Positions 45,124-54,591 of a stretch of DNA of 64,000 nt are shown here, piece after piece; positions within the stretch are counted from its first letter, which is position 1, and each line of letters starts with the position of its first letter. Made by a program: the position numbers and the translations under genes. The notes beneath the pieces were generated by a model. That model saw only the letters and a program-made list of their open reading frames with translations. It was not told the DNA's origin and did not search any database. The stretch is from positions 682,001 through 746,000 of the forward strand of contig NZ_CP091510.1 in the NCBI RefSeq assembly GCF_022870905.1, given 5' to 3'. This DNA is from Neisseria arctica (GTDB lineage Bacteria > Pseudomonadota > Gammaproteobacteria > Burkholderiales > Neisseriaceae).

Positions 45124-46506
45124 ATGAACCATTACCCGATTTATACCGATTTAAAAGGCCGCCCTGTGTTACTGGCCGGTGCGGGCCATGTGGCAGAACG
45201 AAAAGCCGAAAGTCTGTTGGCGGCTGGTGCGCGTGTACGGGTGGTGGCGGAAACCTTAAACGAGCATTTTCGGAAATGGCATGCTTCGGGTGTAATTGAA
45301 TGGTTGGGTACAGCGTTTCACGAATCTTTGCTGCAAGGGGTGTTTCTGGTAGTAGCGGCAACCGATGATCATGCGCTCAACCGCCGTATTTTTGAGGCAG
45401 CCGAAGCTTCTGGGAAATTTTGCAATACTGTAGACCAGTTGGATTTGTGCTCTTTTATTGTGCCTGCCGTAATTGATCGCAGCCCGATACAGATTGCCGT
45501 ATCTAGCGGCGGCAGTGCGCCGGTGTTGGCGCGCAAATGGCGGCGGCAGATAGAAACGCTGATACCGCAGCACACAGGAAAAGCAGCAGCTTTGGCCGGG
45601 AAATGGCGTAGCCGCGTGAAGGCGCAAATAGCCGATATGAGTAGCCGCCGCCGTTTTTGGGAAAACCTTTTCGACAGCCGTTTTGATACTTTGGTCGCGC
45701 AAGGTAAAAAAGAGGAAGCCGAAGCCGAATTGCAGGCACAGTTGGAAGGTTCGGGAGCACAGCAGGGCGAGGTGGTATTGGTGGGTGCGGGGCCGGGCGA
45801 TGCGGGTTTGTTGACGCTTAACGCATTACAAGCCATACAGGCGGCGGATATCGTGTTTTACGATGCTTTGGTTTCAGAGGAAATCCGCGCCTTAATCCGT
45901 AAAGATGCCGACAAGGTGTGTGTGGGTAAACGGGCAGGACTGCATCAGGTACAGCAGGAACAAACCAATGCTTTGCTGGTGGAACATGCTTTGGCCGGCA
46001 AACGGGTGGTGCGTTTGAAAGGCGGAGATCCGTTTGTGTTCGGGCGAGGTGGCGAAGAGGCGCAAGTATTGGCGGAGAAAGGGATTCCGTTTCGTGTAGT
46101 GCCGGGTATTACCGCTGCTTTAGGGGCAACCGCTTATGCCGGTATTCCGCTAACGCATCGTGATTGTGCGCAAACCGCACTGTTTATCACCGGGCATTGC
46201 CGTCCAGATGGTTCGGAGCTGCATTGGCAAACACTGGCACGGGGCAACCAAACGTTGGTGATCTATATGGGCACGATTAAGGCGGCGGAAATCACAGAGC
46301 AATTAATCGCACACGGACGTGCTGCGGATACGCCCGTGGCAGTGGTATCTAACGGTACCTTGCAAAAGCAAAGCGTGCGTACCGGTATTTTGGCCAATCT
46401 GCCCGAATTGGCGGCGGCAGCCGAGCGGCCGGCTTTGATGGTGATTGGCGAAGTGGTCGCCTTGCGTGAGGAATTACGTTGGTTTGCCGATAACGGTGAA
46501 AATTAA
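45124..46506 (+). CDS. cysG: Siroheme synthase CysG
   Basis: A 460-residue fused enzyme. The N-terminal CysG(B) part (about 1-205) is the NAD-dependent dehydrogenase/ferrochelatase, with GAGHVAERKAESLLAAGARV (about 18-37). The C-terminal uroporphyrinogen-III methyltransferase starts VVLVGAGPGDAGLLTLNALQ (about 218-237) and has VVRLKGGDPFVFGRGGEE. It makes siroheme for sulfite and nitrite reductase. The ATG at 45124 has AAGG upstream; an earlier TTG at 45094 is less likely. An AG-DUS complement (45069-45080) lies in its leader. Confidence 0.95.
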   Translation: MNHYPIYTDLKGRPVLLAGAGHVAERKAESLLAAGARVRVVAETLNEHFRKWHASGVIEWLGTAFHESLLQGVFLVVAATDDHALNRRIFEAAEASGKFCNTVDQLDLCSFIVPAVIDRSPIQIAVSSGGSAPVLARKWRRQIETLIPQHTGKAAALAGKWRSRVKAQIADMSSRRRFWENLFDSRFDTLVAQGKKEEAEAELQAQLEGSGAQQGEVVLVGAGPGDAGLLTLNALQAIQAADIVFYDALVSEEIRALIRKDADKVCVGKRAGLHQVQQEQTNALLVEHALAGKRVVRLKGGDPFVFGRGGEEAQVLAEKGIPFRVVPGITAALGATAYAGIPLTHRDCAQTALFITGHCRPDGSELHWQTLARGNQTLVIYMGTIKAAEITEQLIAHGRAADTPVAVVSNGTLQKQSVRTGILANLPELAAAAERPALMVIGEVVALREELRWFADNGEN

Positions 46507-46587
46507 AGTATTTATTTTTACAACATGATAAGGTATTTATAAGATTTCCATGGCTAAGGTTGGAGACCGTCTGAAAATATCGGCAGC

Positions 46588-46617
46588 AAAAAGTAGGCTT
46601 TTAAGCCTGCTTTTTTC
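46588..46617. terminator. Terminator after cysG
   Basis: AAAAAGTAGGCTT pairs with AAGCCTGCTTTTT (one wobble), without DUS; A- and T-runs on both sides allow it to serve convergent genes. Confidence 0.75.
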
Positions 46618-46728
46618 TATGTGCGCTCCGTTTTTCAATTAGCTAATATTTTTCAGACGGCCTTGCTATACCTAAGGGTAAATCCATAAAAAGCGCATAA
46701 ACACATTGGATTGCATTATGCGGAAAGT

Positions 46729-48498
46729 TTATGTGCAAGCCGTGGTGCTGACCTCCAAACGGCGGTTATGGAATGCTGCCAGCGTTCCGCGGTGGCCAAT
46801 GCTGACAATCATACTGTCGGGCAGGCGGGTGCGTATCAGGCGGTAAAGATAGGCTTCGGTATCTTCGTCCAGCGCACTGGTGGCTTCATCGAGCAGTATT
46901 GTTCTCGGGCGGCTGAGCAGAATGCGGACGAAAGCGATACGTTGCAGCTCACCCGGGGAAAGCCGCTGTTGCCAGTCTTCGATGTCATCCAACTTCTCAA
47001 CCAGATGAGACAGGCGGCATTCGGTTAAGGTTGCCGCTAAACCGGTATGTTGCGGGTTGATGTTTGGATAGCATACCGCTTCTCGTAGGCTGCCTTGAGG
47101 CATGTACGGGTGTTGCGGCACAAACAGCATACCGCTTTGGGCTGGGCGGCGTATCAGGCCGCTGCTGCCAAATGGCCATAAACCTGCCATTGCACGCAAT
47201 AATGAAGTTTTGCCGCAACCGCTGGGGCCTTGTATCAGTAATGCGTCGCCTTTTTTGATATGGAAGTTGAGTTGGGTGAGCAGAGCTTCGCCGTTATTGC
47301 GGTATATGGAGAAACGGCTTAATTGCAGGCCGTCTGAAATTTCTTCGATATCCGCTTGAGAAATGATTTGTGTTTTGCCAAGGCTGGTGAGAAAGCCGCT
47401 TAAGCGCTCCAAACGTGCACGATAAGCGGTGAATTGTTCGTAAAAATTGCGGAAAAACGACATGGCTTTCTGTAATCTGGCAAATGATTGTACGGTTTGC
47501 TGCATATCGCCGATTTTGATTTGCCCGGCAAAAAAACGAGGGGCTTGCAGCATAAGCGGCAGCAGTTGCATACATTGTGAAAAGATGTCGTTGAAGCCGC
47601 TTAAGGTAACGCTTTGGCGGGCAATGCGCCAGCGATTGCGGATAATTGAGGCGAAGCGTTGCGAGATTTGGCGGTGTTCGCGCCATTCTCCGTTGTAAAA
47701 GGCAATGCTTTCGGCATGGTCGCGTATACGGATTAACGAGTAGCGGTAATTGCCGTTGAGTTTTTCATTGTCGTAATTGGAGCGGATAAGCGGACGGCCT
47801 ATCCACATGGCAGCGGCGGTAGCCAGCAGAATGGCAGCATATACGAAAAAAACGATACCGCGCGGAATTTCAAAGCCGAGTATGGGCAGCGTGCCGGCCA
47901 ATCCCCATAAAACAAGGGTGAATTCTATAGTGGAGATAATCGAATTGAGCATGCCGCGTACGAATTCTATGGTTGAAACAATAAAGTCTTGTGCATCTTG
48001 CTGAATGCGTTGATCGATATTGTCGGGCGTATGCCGCTGCATTTGCAGGCGGTAATAGTTTTTATCCGATAACCAACGGCGGGTGAGTACGCCGTTAAGC
48101 TGTTCCGACCATTTAATCGCCAGAGCCTGGTCCAGAAAATCATTAAAAATGCCGTTTACTGCGCGTATGAGCATTACTGCGGCATTAATCGAAACCGCTG
48201 TCCAGAATACGGCTGCCAGTTTGTCTTGCAGGGCACTGTATGCACTGTTGTAGAGGAAAGTATTTAAAACGAACAGGCGTATTTCGGTTAGCAGCAACAG
48301 TATCATCAAAGCAATCATAAAAGCTGCTTTTATACTGATTTTACGGTTGAGGCAGGGGCGGAGTATCTGCCAAAATTGTTGGCCGAAGCGCGTTTTACCG
48401 ATACAGAAAATGATGATCACCAAGGCTGCCGTTACACCGCCAAATGTTTGTAGCAGCCATAAAGGCGTTGCATAAAGTTCGATTTGCCATTTTTGCAT
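46729..48498 (-). CDS. SbmA/YddA-type ABC transporter (fused TM-ATPase)
   Basis: A 589-residue protein: about six N-terminal helices of the SbmA/BacA/ABCD type (to about 330) and an ATPase domain from about 370. Walker A is GPSGCGKTSLLRAMAG, signature LSPGELQRIAF, and Walker B RTILLDEATSALDED. The block EFVRGMLNSIISTIEF and EKLNGNYRYSLIRIRDHAE match YddA. SbmA-like proteins import peptides from the periplasm; YddA/Rv1819c types move vitamin B12 or siderophores. It diverges from a siderophore-receptor gene, so inner-membrane uptake of the same ligand is plausible. A DUS hairpin stands 12 bases before the ATG. Confidence 0.88.
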   Translation of the reverse strand: MQKWQIELYATPLWLLQTFGGVTAALVIIIFCIGKTRFGQQFWQILRPCLNRKISIKAAFMIALMILLLLTEIRLFVLNTFLYNSAYSALQDKLAAVFWTAVSINAAVMLIRAVNGIFNDFLDQALAIKWSEQLNGVLTRRWLSDKNYYRLQMQRHTPDNIDQRIQQDAQDFIVSTIEFVRGMLNSIISTIEFTLVLWGLAGTLPILGFEIPRGIVFFVYAAILLATAAAMWIGRPLIRSNYDNEKLNGNYRYSLIRIRDHAESIAFYNGEWREHRQISQRFASIIRNRWRIARQSVTLSGFNDIFSQCMQLLPLMLQAPRFFAGQIKIGDMQQTVQSFARLQKAMSFFRNFYEQFTAYRARLERLSGFLTSLGKTQIISQADIEEISDGLQLSRFSIYRNNGEALLTQLNFHIKKGDALLIQGPSGCGKTSLLRAMAGLWPFGSSGLIRRPAQSGMLFVPQHPYMPQGSLREAVCYPNINPQHTGLAATLTECRLSHLVEKLDDIEDWQQRLSPGELQRIAFVRILLSRPRTILLDEATSALDEDTEAYLYRLIRTRLPDSMIVSIGHRGTLAAFHNRRLEVSTTACT

Positions 48499-48510
48499 AA
48501 AAATTTCACA

Positions 48511-48539
48511 AGGCCGTCTGAAAATGTTTCAGACGGCCT
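48511..48539. terminator. DUS hairpin in the divergent promoter region
   Basis: AGGCCGTCTGAAA and TTTCAGACGGCCT arms. Unusually it is not at a 3' end: it lies 12 bases upstream of the ABC-transporter ATG, where it would fold in the 5' untranslated region. Confidence 0.6.
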
Positions 48540-48663
48540 AAAAAATGTCTGTTGAAGCGGGAGTTACTATTATTTTTAATAAAACAAAAGGTTGTTAAAA
48601 AAGCTAAGCAACCGTGGGAAAAAGCGTTGTTTTCGAATTATAATACGAAAATCTTATGTAAAT

Positions 48664-48682
48664 AAATATGATTATCAAAATT
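48664..48682. promoter_or_regulatory. Fur-box-like site
   Basis: AAATATGATTATCAAAATT matches 13 of 19 positions of GATAATGATAATCATTATC by hand alignment. It is 50 bases before the receptor ATG and could control both divergent genes. Confidence 0.5.
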
Positions 48683-48731
48683 AATTTATTTTAAAGAAAT
48701 AATATTGAATAAACTTTCAGGGATTTCAGCT

Positions 48732-50948
48732 ATGAAAAAACAAACACAAGGTTTGGCATTGCTGCCTTTTTTAGTATGTCAGGCATTGGCATATGCAGAA
48801 ACAGAGCAGGCGGAAGCAGGAAAAGTGCAACTGGATACCGTGGTGGTTAAGGCAAAATCGGCAAAGTCGTTTTCGATTGCCAGTGACGGAGATTTACAGG
48901 ACCGTGTCAATCTGGGTTTGTTGGGGCGGGCAAATGCTTTTACCGTACCGATTACCGTGGTGAATTACGATGAGAAAATGTTGGAAAACAATGCTGCCCG
49001 AACTTTGGTGGATGCGGTGGCACAGCGTGATGCTTCGGTGATGCAGTTCGGAGGAGAAAGTAACACTTTGCAAGGGCTGTATATCCGTGGTTTCCAACTT
49101 GATGCACGACAGTTCAGCGTTAACGGATTGTCGGGTATGTATGCTTACCAAAGTTCGCCCACGGCGGCAGTCGGCTCAGCACAGCTGATTAAGGGAGCCA
49201 GTACTGCCATCGGCGGTATGGATCCTGAAGGCGCGGTTTCGGGAGCGGTGAATATTGAAACTAAAAAGGCGGCTGATGAAGGCAGTCGAAAAATCGGTAT
49301 CGGCTATTTCAGCAACAGTCGGGCACAAGCTACGTTTGACTTGGGGTGGCGTTTCGGTAACGCGAAAGAGTGGGGTATCCGCACCAACGGCACATTTCGG
49401 CACGGTGACACGGCACGCAAAAATTATCAGGAAGACAATAAAGAGTTTGCCCTTAATACCGACTATCGGGGTGAGAAACTCCGTGTGGCATTGGATCTGA
49501 TGCAGGCCGAACGTAAAACTACAGGTGCGCGCGCCCGTTTCCAAGATTTGCAAAATTTGCAATTTTCTTTGCCGAAAGCACCCGACGGAACAACCAATCT
49601 GGTACCGGGCTGGCAGGCGCAAACCACCCAAGACCGCACCGCTATGCTGACTTTCGGATACGATACCGATTGGCCGGTACAGTTTTCAGGCGGCATCGGC
49701 TATAGCCGCTCGAATTATCAAGGTAACTTTGCGCAGCTTACCGCCCTTAACGAAGCTGGGGATTATTATGTGGGGACGGCTAGAAACGGTTCTCGTTTAT
49801 CTGATCAAACCAGTAAAACCTTCAGTATGAATCTGACTGCCCGCGGTGAGCTGGAAACCGGTGATGTATCGCACAACTGGAGCGCAGCTTATGATCGTGT
49901 GCGCCGTTCACGTTTGAATTATTGGGGCAGCGGATACAGCAACAGTATTGCTACCAATATTTATAACCCTTACGGCAACAGGGCATTTGGTGATACGGCT
50001 CCCGTATTGGCCGGGCTGAATGCCTTGCCCGATGTTCATTCTACTTATACAGCCAACAGCGTAGCGTTTTCCGATACATTGGGCTTTGCCGACAACCGCT
50101 ACCGTTTGACTTTGGGCGGACGGATGCAATGGATCGGACAGGAGGATAAGCCGCGTCGCACAAATAATGCTTATCAAAAGGCTTCTGCACACCGGTTCAG
50201 TCCGATGCTGGCAGCCGCATGGGTGCCGGGTAACGATTGGGTAGTTTACGGCAACTACATGGAAGATTTGGAACCCGGTGCGATTGACAGCGAGAGCGGT
50301 ACGATGGCTAAACCGCGTGTAAGCCGCCAAATGGAAGTGGGTGTGCGTAAAAATTGGGGTAATGTGGTCACTGCTTTGAATGCTTTCCAAATTTCCCGTC
50401 CCGGTTATTGGCGAGGCAACAGCACTTCAGGTACGGATTTTGTGCGGATGAATGCCATTGCAGGCGAAGAGCAGGGTAAAGAGCGTAATCGCGGTATCGA
50501 GTTCAATACCTATGCCAACTTGCTCAACCAAACACTGCGTCCGAGTTTTGGTTTGACGTATATGAAGGCCGACTTGATCGACTATCCGACTTACGCAGAT
50601 AACTTGGTTAACGGCAGCCAAGTAGCCAGCCCGCGCGTGATTGCCAAAGCAGGCGTGGAGTGGGATTCTCCGTTTGCAGACGGCCTGACCTTAAATGGCA
50701 ACGTGCAATATTACGGTAAGTCTTACCAAGATACACAACGGCAATATAAATTGCCCGGATATATGCTGGTGGATGTGGGTGCACGTTATACAACCATGTG
50801 GGCAGGTAACAAGTTGGTCGTTAGCGGAGCAGTAGAGAATCTCTTTAATAAAAATTATTGGCAGGTACAACGCGGTCAGTATGACCGCAGTTTTGCCGTA
50901 TTGGGCTTGCCGCGCACTTATTGGTTGAAAGCTTCTTTAGAGTTTTAA
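48732..50948 (+). CDS. TonB-dependent siderophore-type receptor
   Basis: A 738-residue outer-membrane receptor. Signal peptide MKKQTQGLALLPFLVCQALAYA, TonB-box-like LDTVVVKAKS (about 35), plug domain with QGLYIRGFQLDARQFSVNG and QLIKGASTAIGGMDPEGAVSG (the latter about 158), and a barrel ending YWLKASLEF. The plug is of the FhuA/FpvA-like siderophore type, so a ferric siderophore or xenosiderophore is the likely ligand. The start is the ATG at 48732; the TTG at 48705 is less likely. A Fur-like site lies upstream. It diverges from the SbmA/YddA-type ABC gene. Confidence 0.9.
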   Translation: MKKQTQGLALLPFLVCQALAYAETEQAEAGKVQLDTVVVKAKSAKSFSIASDGDLQDRVNLGLLGRANAFTVPITVVNYDEKMLENNAARTLVDAVAQRDASVMQFGGESNTLQGLYIRGFQLDARQFSVNGLSGMYAYQSSPTAAVGSAQLIKGASTAIGGMDPEGAVSGAVNIETKKAADEGSRKIGIGYFSNSRAQATFDLGWRFGNAKEWGIRTNGTFRHGDTARKNYQEDNKEFALNTDYRGEKLRVALDLMQAERKTTGARARFQDLQNLQFSLPKAPDGTTNLVPGWQAQTTQDRTAMLTFGYDTDWPVQFSGGIGYSRSNYQGNFAQLTALNEAGDYYVGTARNGSRLSDQTSKTFSMNLTARGELETGDVSHNWSAAYDRVRRSRLNYWGSGYSNSIATNIYNPYGNRAFGDTAPVLAGLNALPDVHSTYTANSVAFSDTLGFADNRYRLTLGGRMQWIGQEDKPRRTNNAYQKASAHRFSPMLAAAWVPGNDWVVYGNYMEDLEPGAIDSESGTMAKPRVSRQMEVGVRKNWGNVVTALNAFQISRPGYWRGNSTSGTDFVRMNAIAGEEQGKERNRGIEFNTYANLLNQTLRPSFGLTYMKADLIDYPTYADNLVNGSQVASPRVIAKAGVEWDSPFADGLTLNGNVQYYGKSYQDTQRQYKLPGYMLVDVGARYTTMWAGNKLVVSGAVENLFNKNYWQVQRGQYDRSFAVLGLPRTYWLKASLEF

Positions 50949-51103
50949 GCGCTGTCATGCGACCGAATCGGATAGGATGGTTTAAGTATCGGCAGAAAGC
51001 GGTTCACCAATAATTGCTAATCCCCCGGTTCGGCAGGCTTGAGCAGAAACGGATTCAGTATTCAGACGGCATTGAGTAATCTTTATTGCAACGGCAAAAC
51101 GGT

Positions 51104-52003
51104 TTATTCGCTATCTTGTCTTTGCATATGTCGGATCAAACGATTGCGCAGCCAGCGGGCGGCGGCAGGAATTTCGCCGGCTAACATGCCGACTTCGCCG
51201 ATTTCCGAATCACGCAATACGTCTGCCGCTGCTCCGTGCAGCCATACGCCGGCGCAAGCTGCTTGGTAGGCATTGAAGCCTTGTGCGCAAAGGCTGCCGA
51301 TTATGCCGCTGAGAACGTCGCCGCTGCCGGCCGTTGCCAGTCCGGGGTTGCCGCTGGTGTTGGTGTAAATTTCTTCTCCATCGCGGTATACCAAACTGTT
51401 GCAACCTTTTAAAACTACACACGCATCATATTTCCGGGCAATGTCGAGTACGGCTGTGCGGCGGTCTGCTTGAACCTCGGCAGTCGTGCAGCCGATTAGA
51501 CGTGCCGCTTCGGCTGGATGGGGGGTGAGAACCAGATTGGTTCGGTTGGGGTGTTTTTTCCAATCAGGTTGGTGCGATAGCAAGGTGAGGGCATCAGCAT
51601 CCAGTATGAGCGGCGCTGTGGTTTCGGTGAGAAAGTATTTGACCAATTCGGCGGCGGTGCCATCCAATCCCAAGCCGCAACCGACAACCCAGGCGTTAAT
51701 ATCATTGCGGCTACATAGGTTTTTTGCGGTAGCCAGCATAATTTCGGGGTGCTCGGGAATAACTGGTAAGGGCAAGGCCGCTTGGTTGAATCCGGCCCAG
51801 ACTTTACCGCAGCCGTTATACAAGGCTGCCGTTGCCGCTAAAATTACCGCACCGCTCATGCCGCTACTGCCGCCCGCAATCGCCAATGTGCCGTATGTGC
51901 CTTTATGGCTTTCGGGGTGACGCGGTTGGAATAAAAAAGGAAAATTTTTGCTTTGCTCCAAGTATGCTCGAATATCTGTTGTTTGATACGGGCTTGAAAA
52001 CAT
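51104..52003 (-). CDS. nnrD: ADP-dependent NAD(P)H-hydrate dehydratase
   Basis: A 299-residue ribokinase-fold enzyme (CARKD family). Visible blocks are KGTYGTLAIAGGSSGMSGA (about 34-52), LILDADALTLLS (about 133), LTPHPAEAARL (about 154) and GNPGLATAGSGDVLSGIIGS (about 218-237). It repairs damaged NADHX/NADPHX using ADP. The NAD(P)HX epimerase domain (NnrE), fused in many bacteria, is absent here. Monocistronic. Confidence 0.93.
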   Translation of the reverse strand: MFSSPYQTTDIRAYLEQSKNFPFLFQPRHPESHKGTYGTLAIAGGSSGMSGAVILAATAALYNGCGKVWAGFNQAALPLPVIPEHPEIMLATAKNLCSRNDINAWVVGCGLGLDGTAAELVKYFLTETTAPLILDADALTLLSHQPDWKKHPNRTNLVLTPHPAEAARLIGCTTAEVQADRRTAVLDIARKYDACVVLKGCNSLVYRDGEEIYTNTSGNPGLATAGSGDVLSGIIGSLCAQGFNAYQAACAGVWLHGAAADVLRDSEIGEVGMLAGEIPAAARWLRNRLIRHMQRQDSE

Positions 52004-52188
52004 GGTGATTCCTAGCGGGGGATTGGTTACAATAAGGTATCGGACGGCGGTTTGCGGGCTTATTTTTTATTGGCGGTAGTTTATGATCAGATAGTTGCCA
52101 ACAGTTGATCGTTTCCTTGTCCGCTTAGATTAAACTGTATCAGAAATATTTGCTCCGACTATATCATCTATATTCAAGAAAGTAATTT

Positions 52189-52848
52189 ATGAAGCAAAGT
52201 TTGAAAGTATGGGATTTTCCGACTAGGCTGTTTCACTGGACTTTAGTGGCTGCTTTTGCCTTTATGTGGTACAGCGGTGAAAACGGCGGTAGCCTGATGG
52301 CATGGCACTTGCCTTGCGGACTGCTCATTTTAGGTTTGGTAGTGTTCCGCTTGTGTTGGGGCATATGGGGTAGTGATACGGCGAGATTTGGCAGCTTTGT
52401 ACGTGGCCCGGCGCAGATCCGCCGTTACTTACAGGGTGATATCTCGGAAAATGAGCAGCCGGGGCATAATCCGCTGGGTGCTTTGATGGTATTGGCTCTG
52501 TTGGGCGCATTGTCTGTACAGCTGCTAACGGGATTACTGGCCAGCGATGAAAACATGTGGTTGTACAACGGCTACTTAAACGGATTGGTAGGCAGTGAAA
52601 CAGGTGCCCAAATGCGTGGCATCCATGTGGCCTTTTTTAATGTATTGTTGGTATTGGTAGTGGTTCACGTTGCAACGATTTTGTTTTATAAGTTTGTGAA
52701 AAAACATAATTTGATTACGCCGATGCTTACCGGATACAAAGAGCTGGAAGGCAAGCTGCCGGTATTGAAATTTGCCGGCGCCGTAAAATTCGTATTGGCG
52801 GCGGCAGTTGCATTTGCAGTGGTTTGGTTGGTACGCTCGCTGGCTTGA
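52189..52848 (+). CDS. Cytochrome b561-family membrane protein
   Basis: A 219-residue membrane protein with about five helices, of the cytochrome b/b6 (Ni,Fe-hydrogenase B-type/YodB-like) group. Probable haem-ligand histidines lie in RLFHWTLVAAF (about 13-23), MAWHLPCGLLI (about 37-47), RGIHVAFFNVL (about 145) and VVVHVATILFYK (about 158). It would carry electrons between membrane quinols and a periplasmic partner; the usual cytochrome c partner is not adjacent. A 36-bp DUS palindrome follows. Confidence 0.88.
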   Translation: MKQSLKVWDFPTRLFHWTLVAAFAFMWYSGENGGSLMAWHLPCGLLILGLVVFRLCWGIWGSDTARFGSFVRGPAQIRRYLQGDISENEQPGHNPLGALMVLALLGALSVQLLTGLLASDENMWLYNGYLNGLVGSETGAQMRGIHVAFFNVLLVLVVVHVATILFYKFVKKHNLITPMLTGYKELEGKLPVLKFAGAVKFVLAAAVAFAVVWLVRSLA

Positions 52849-52866
52849 GTGCTGTTTATCAAATGG

Positions 52867-52902
52867 ATACAGGCCGTCTGAAAGCTTTCAGACGGCCTGT
52901 AT
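52867..52902. terminator. 36-bp perfect DUS palindrome
   Basis: ATACAGGCCGTCTGAAAG and its exact complement between the convergent cytochrome gene (plus) and the 78-aa gene (minus). Confidence 0.8.
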
Positions 52903-52927
52903 TGTTTGGAACAAAGTTACCTATTAT

Positions 52928-53164
52928 TTATTTCAAATTCAAGCGGTGTGCCCAAGTTTTGACGAACGCGGTAATTTCGGAAACACTTTCGGGCTTCAGC
53001 CACGGCTTGGCTTCTTTAGCCAGTTTTTTGATGTCGGTAAAGTTGATTTCTCCGGCACGGTATCTTGCCCAGTGGGTTTGAACAAAATTTTCCATCTCTT
53101 CTAGGTGCTGCTCTTGAGTATGTTTGAGTAGGAATTTTAATGCTTGTTTTTCAAGGATATTCAT
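52928..53164 (-). CDS. Small hypothetical protein
   Basis: A 78-residue helical, charged cytoplasmic protein starting MNILEKQALKFLLKHTQEQH and ending FVKTWAHRLNLK. No signal peptide, no metal motif and no recognised family. It lies between two DUS palindromes, so it is monocistronic. The compact size and Lys/Glu/Trp content suggest a real small protein rather than a random frame. Confidence 0.65.
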   Translation of the reverse strand: MNILEKQALKFLLKHTQEQHLEEMENFVQTHWARYRAGEINFTDIKKLAKEAKPWLKPESVSEITAFVKTWAHRLNLK

Positions 53165-53275
53165 AGAACTTCAATAAATCGGGTAATGTAAGGGTTAAGG
53201 CTGCCGATAGCTTGAGCAGACTATAATATATGTTTGTTTTTTTACTTAAATATCAAGTATTGTGCGAATCATAAG

Positions 53276-53305
53276 CAGGCCGTCTGAAAGCTTTCAGACG
53301 GCCTG
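53276..53305 (-). terminator. DUS terminator after purM
   Basis: CAGGCCGTCTGAAAG and its exact complement 26 bases beyond the purM stop; the same hairpin sequence occurs at 52867-52902. Confidence 0.75.
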
Positions 53306-53330
53306 TTGATCATCATACATTCAGATACAT

Positions 53331-54365
53331 TTAAGCGACTTGGGTTTGATGCTCTTCGCCGTTGCGGGCGCGGATTACACCGATGCGGTAAACGGTTTCG
53401 CCTTGTGTTTCCAATAGTTGCTGTACTGCATCCGCGTCTTCCTGAGAAACCACCACGACCATACCGATACCGCAGTTGAAGGTACGGTACATTTCCTGTG
53501 TTTCTACGTTGCCTACCGCTTGCAGCCACTGAAACAGTTTGGGTAACGGCCATGAGGCGGCATCAATTTGGGCTACGGTATTTTCAGGCAGGATGCGAGG
53601 TACGTTTTCGGTAATACCGCCGCCGGTAATGTGGGCCATGCCTTTGATAGTGTATTGCTTTAAGGCCGCTAAAATCGGTTTGACGTAAAGGCGGGTAGGA
53701 GCAATAACGGCTTCGCGCAAGGTTTTTTCGCCATCAAAAGGTGCGTCTAAATCAGGCTGGTCGCGGTCGATAATTTTGCGGATGAGAGAATAGCCGTTGG
53801 AGTGTGCGCCGTTCGAAGCCAGACCCAATACGATATCTCCGGGAACAATACTGCGGCCGTTGATAACCTTGTCTTTTTCTACCACGCCCACGGCGAATCC
53901 TGCCAAATCGTATTCCCCCTCGGGGTACATGCCCGGCATTTCTGCCGTTTCCCCGCCGATTAAGGCGCAGCCCGATTCTTCACAGCCGGCGGCGATACCT
54001 TTGATTACATCGGTTGCGCGGGCGACATCAAGCTTGCCGCAGGCAAAATAATCAAGGAAAAACAGTGGTTCGGCACCTTGTACGAGAATATCATTCACGC
54101 TCATGGCAACTAAGTCTATGCCTACGGTATCGTGCTTATCCCAATCGAACGCCAGTTTTAATTTGGTGCCGACGCCGTCCGTACCCGATACCAAAACAGG
54201 ATTACGGTATTTTTTACTGATTTCAACCAATGCGCCGAAGCCGCCCAAATCCCCCAAAACCTCTGGGCGCATGGTGCGTTTGGCAAACGGTTTGATATTT
54301 TCGACTAATTGGTCGCCGGCATCGATATCTACGCCGGCATCGCGGTAGCTCAGTGAATCGCTCAT
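53331..54365 (-). CDS. purM: Phosphoribosylformylglycinamidine cyclo-ligase PurM
   Basis: A 344-residue AIR synthetase of normal length. Typical blocks: [20 protein letters not shown] at the N-terminus, [20 protein letters not shown] (about 58-77), [20 protein letters not shown] (about 132-151) and [17 protein letters not shown] (about 245-261). It catalyses the fifth step of purine synthesis. purN, often adjacent in other genera, is absent here. Confidence 0.97.
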   Translation of the reverse strand: MSDSLSYRDAGVDIDAGDQLVENIKPFAKRTMRPEVLGDLGGFGALVEISKKYRNPVLVSGTDGVGTKLKLAFDWDKHDTVGIDLVAMSVNDILVQGAEPLFFLDYFACGKLDVARATDVIKGIAAGCEESGCALIGGETAEMPGMYPEGEYDLAGFAVGVVEKDKVINGRSIVPGDIVLGLASNGAHSNGYSLIRKIIDRDQPDLDAPFDGEKTLREAVIAPTRLYVKPILAALKQYTIKGMAHITGGGITENVPRILPENTVAQIDAASWPLPKLFQWLQAVGNVETQEMYRTFNCGIGMVVVVSQEDADAVQQLLETQGETVYRIGVIRARNGEEHQTQVA

Positions 54366-54591
54366 CTTGCGGGGCTTTCTTTGAGTAGTTGGGTGGGTAA
54401 AAGTCGGCTGCTATTTTACCTGATTTTTCTAATACCTGCCCTGATGCGGCAAATTATTTCTCTATGCCACTCCGATTCGTTTTGAAAGGCAAATTAAATG
54501 ACATTTAAAACTTAAGGATACAGATGCAAAAGCAGCATTTAGCTGGTATCCTGAAGAATAGTGATAAATGACTTTTAATAAGGGCAGGTTA

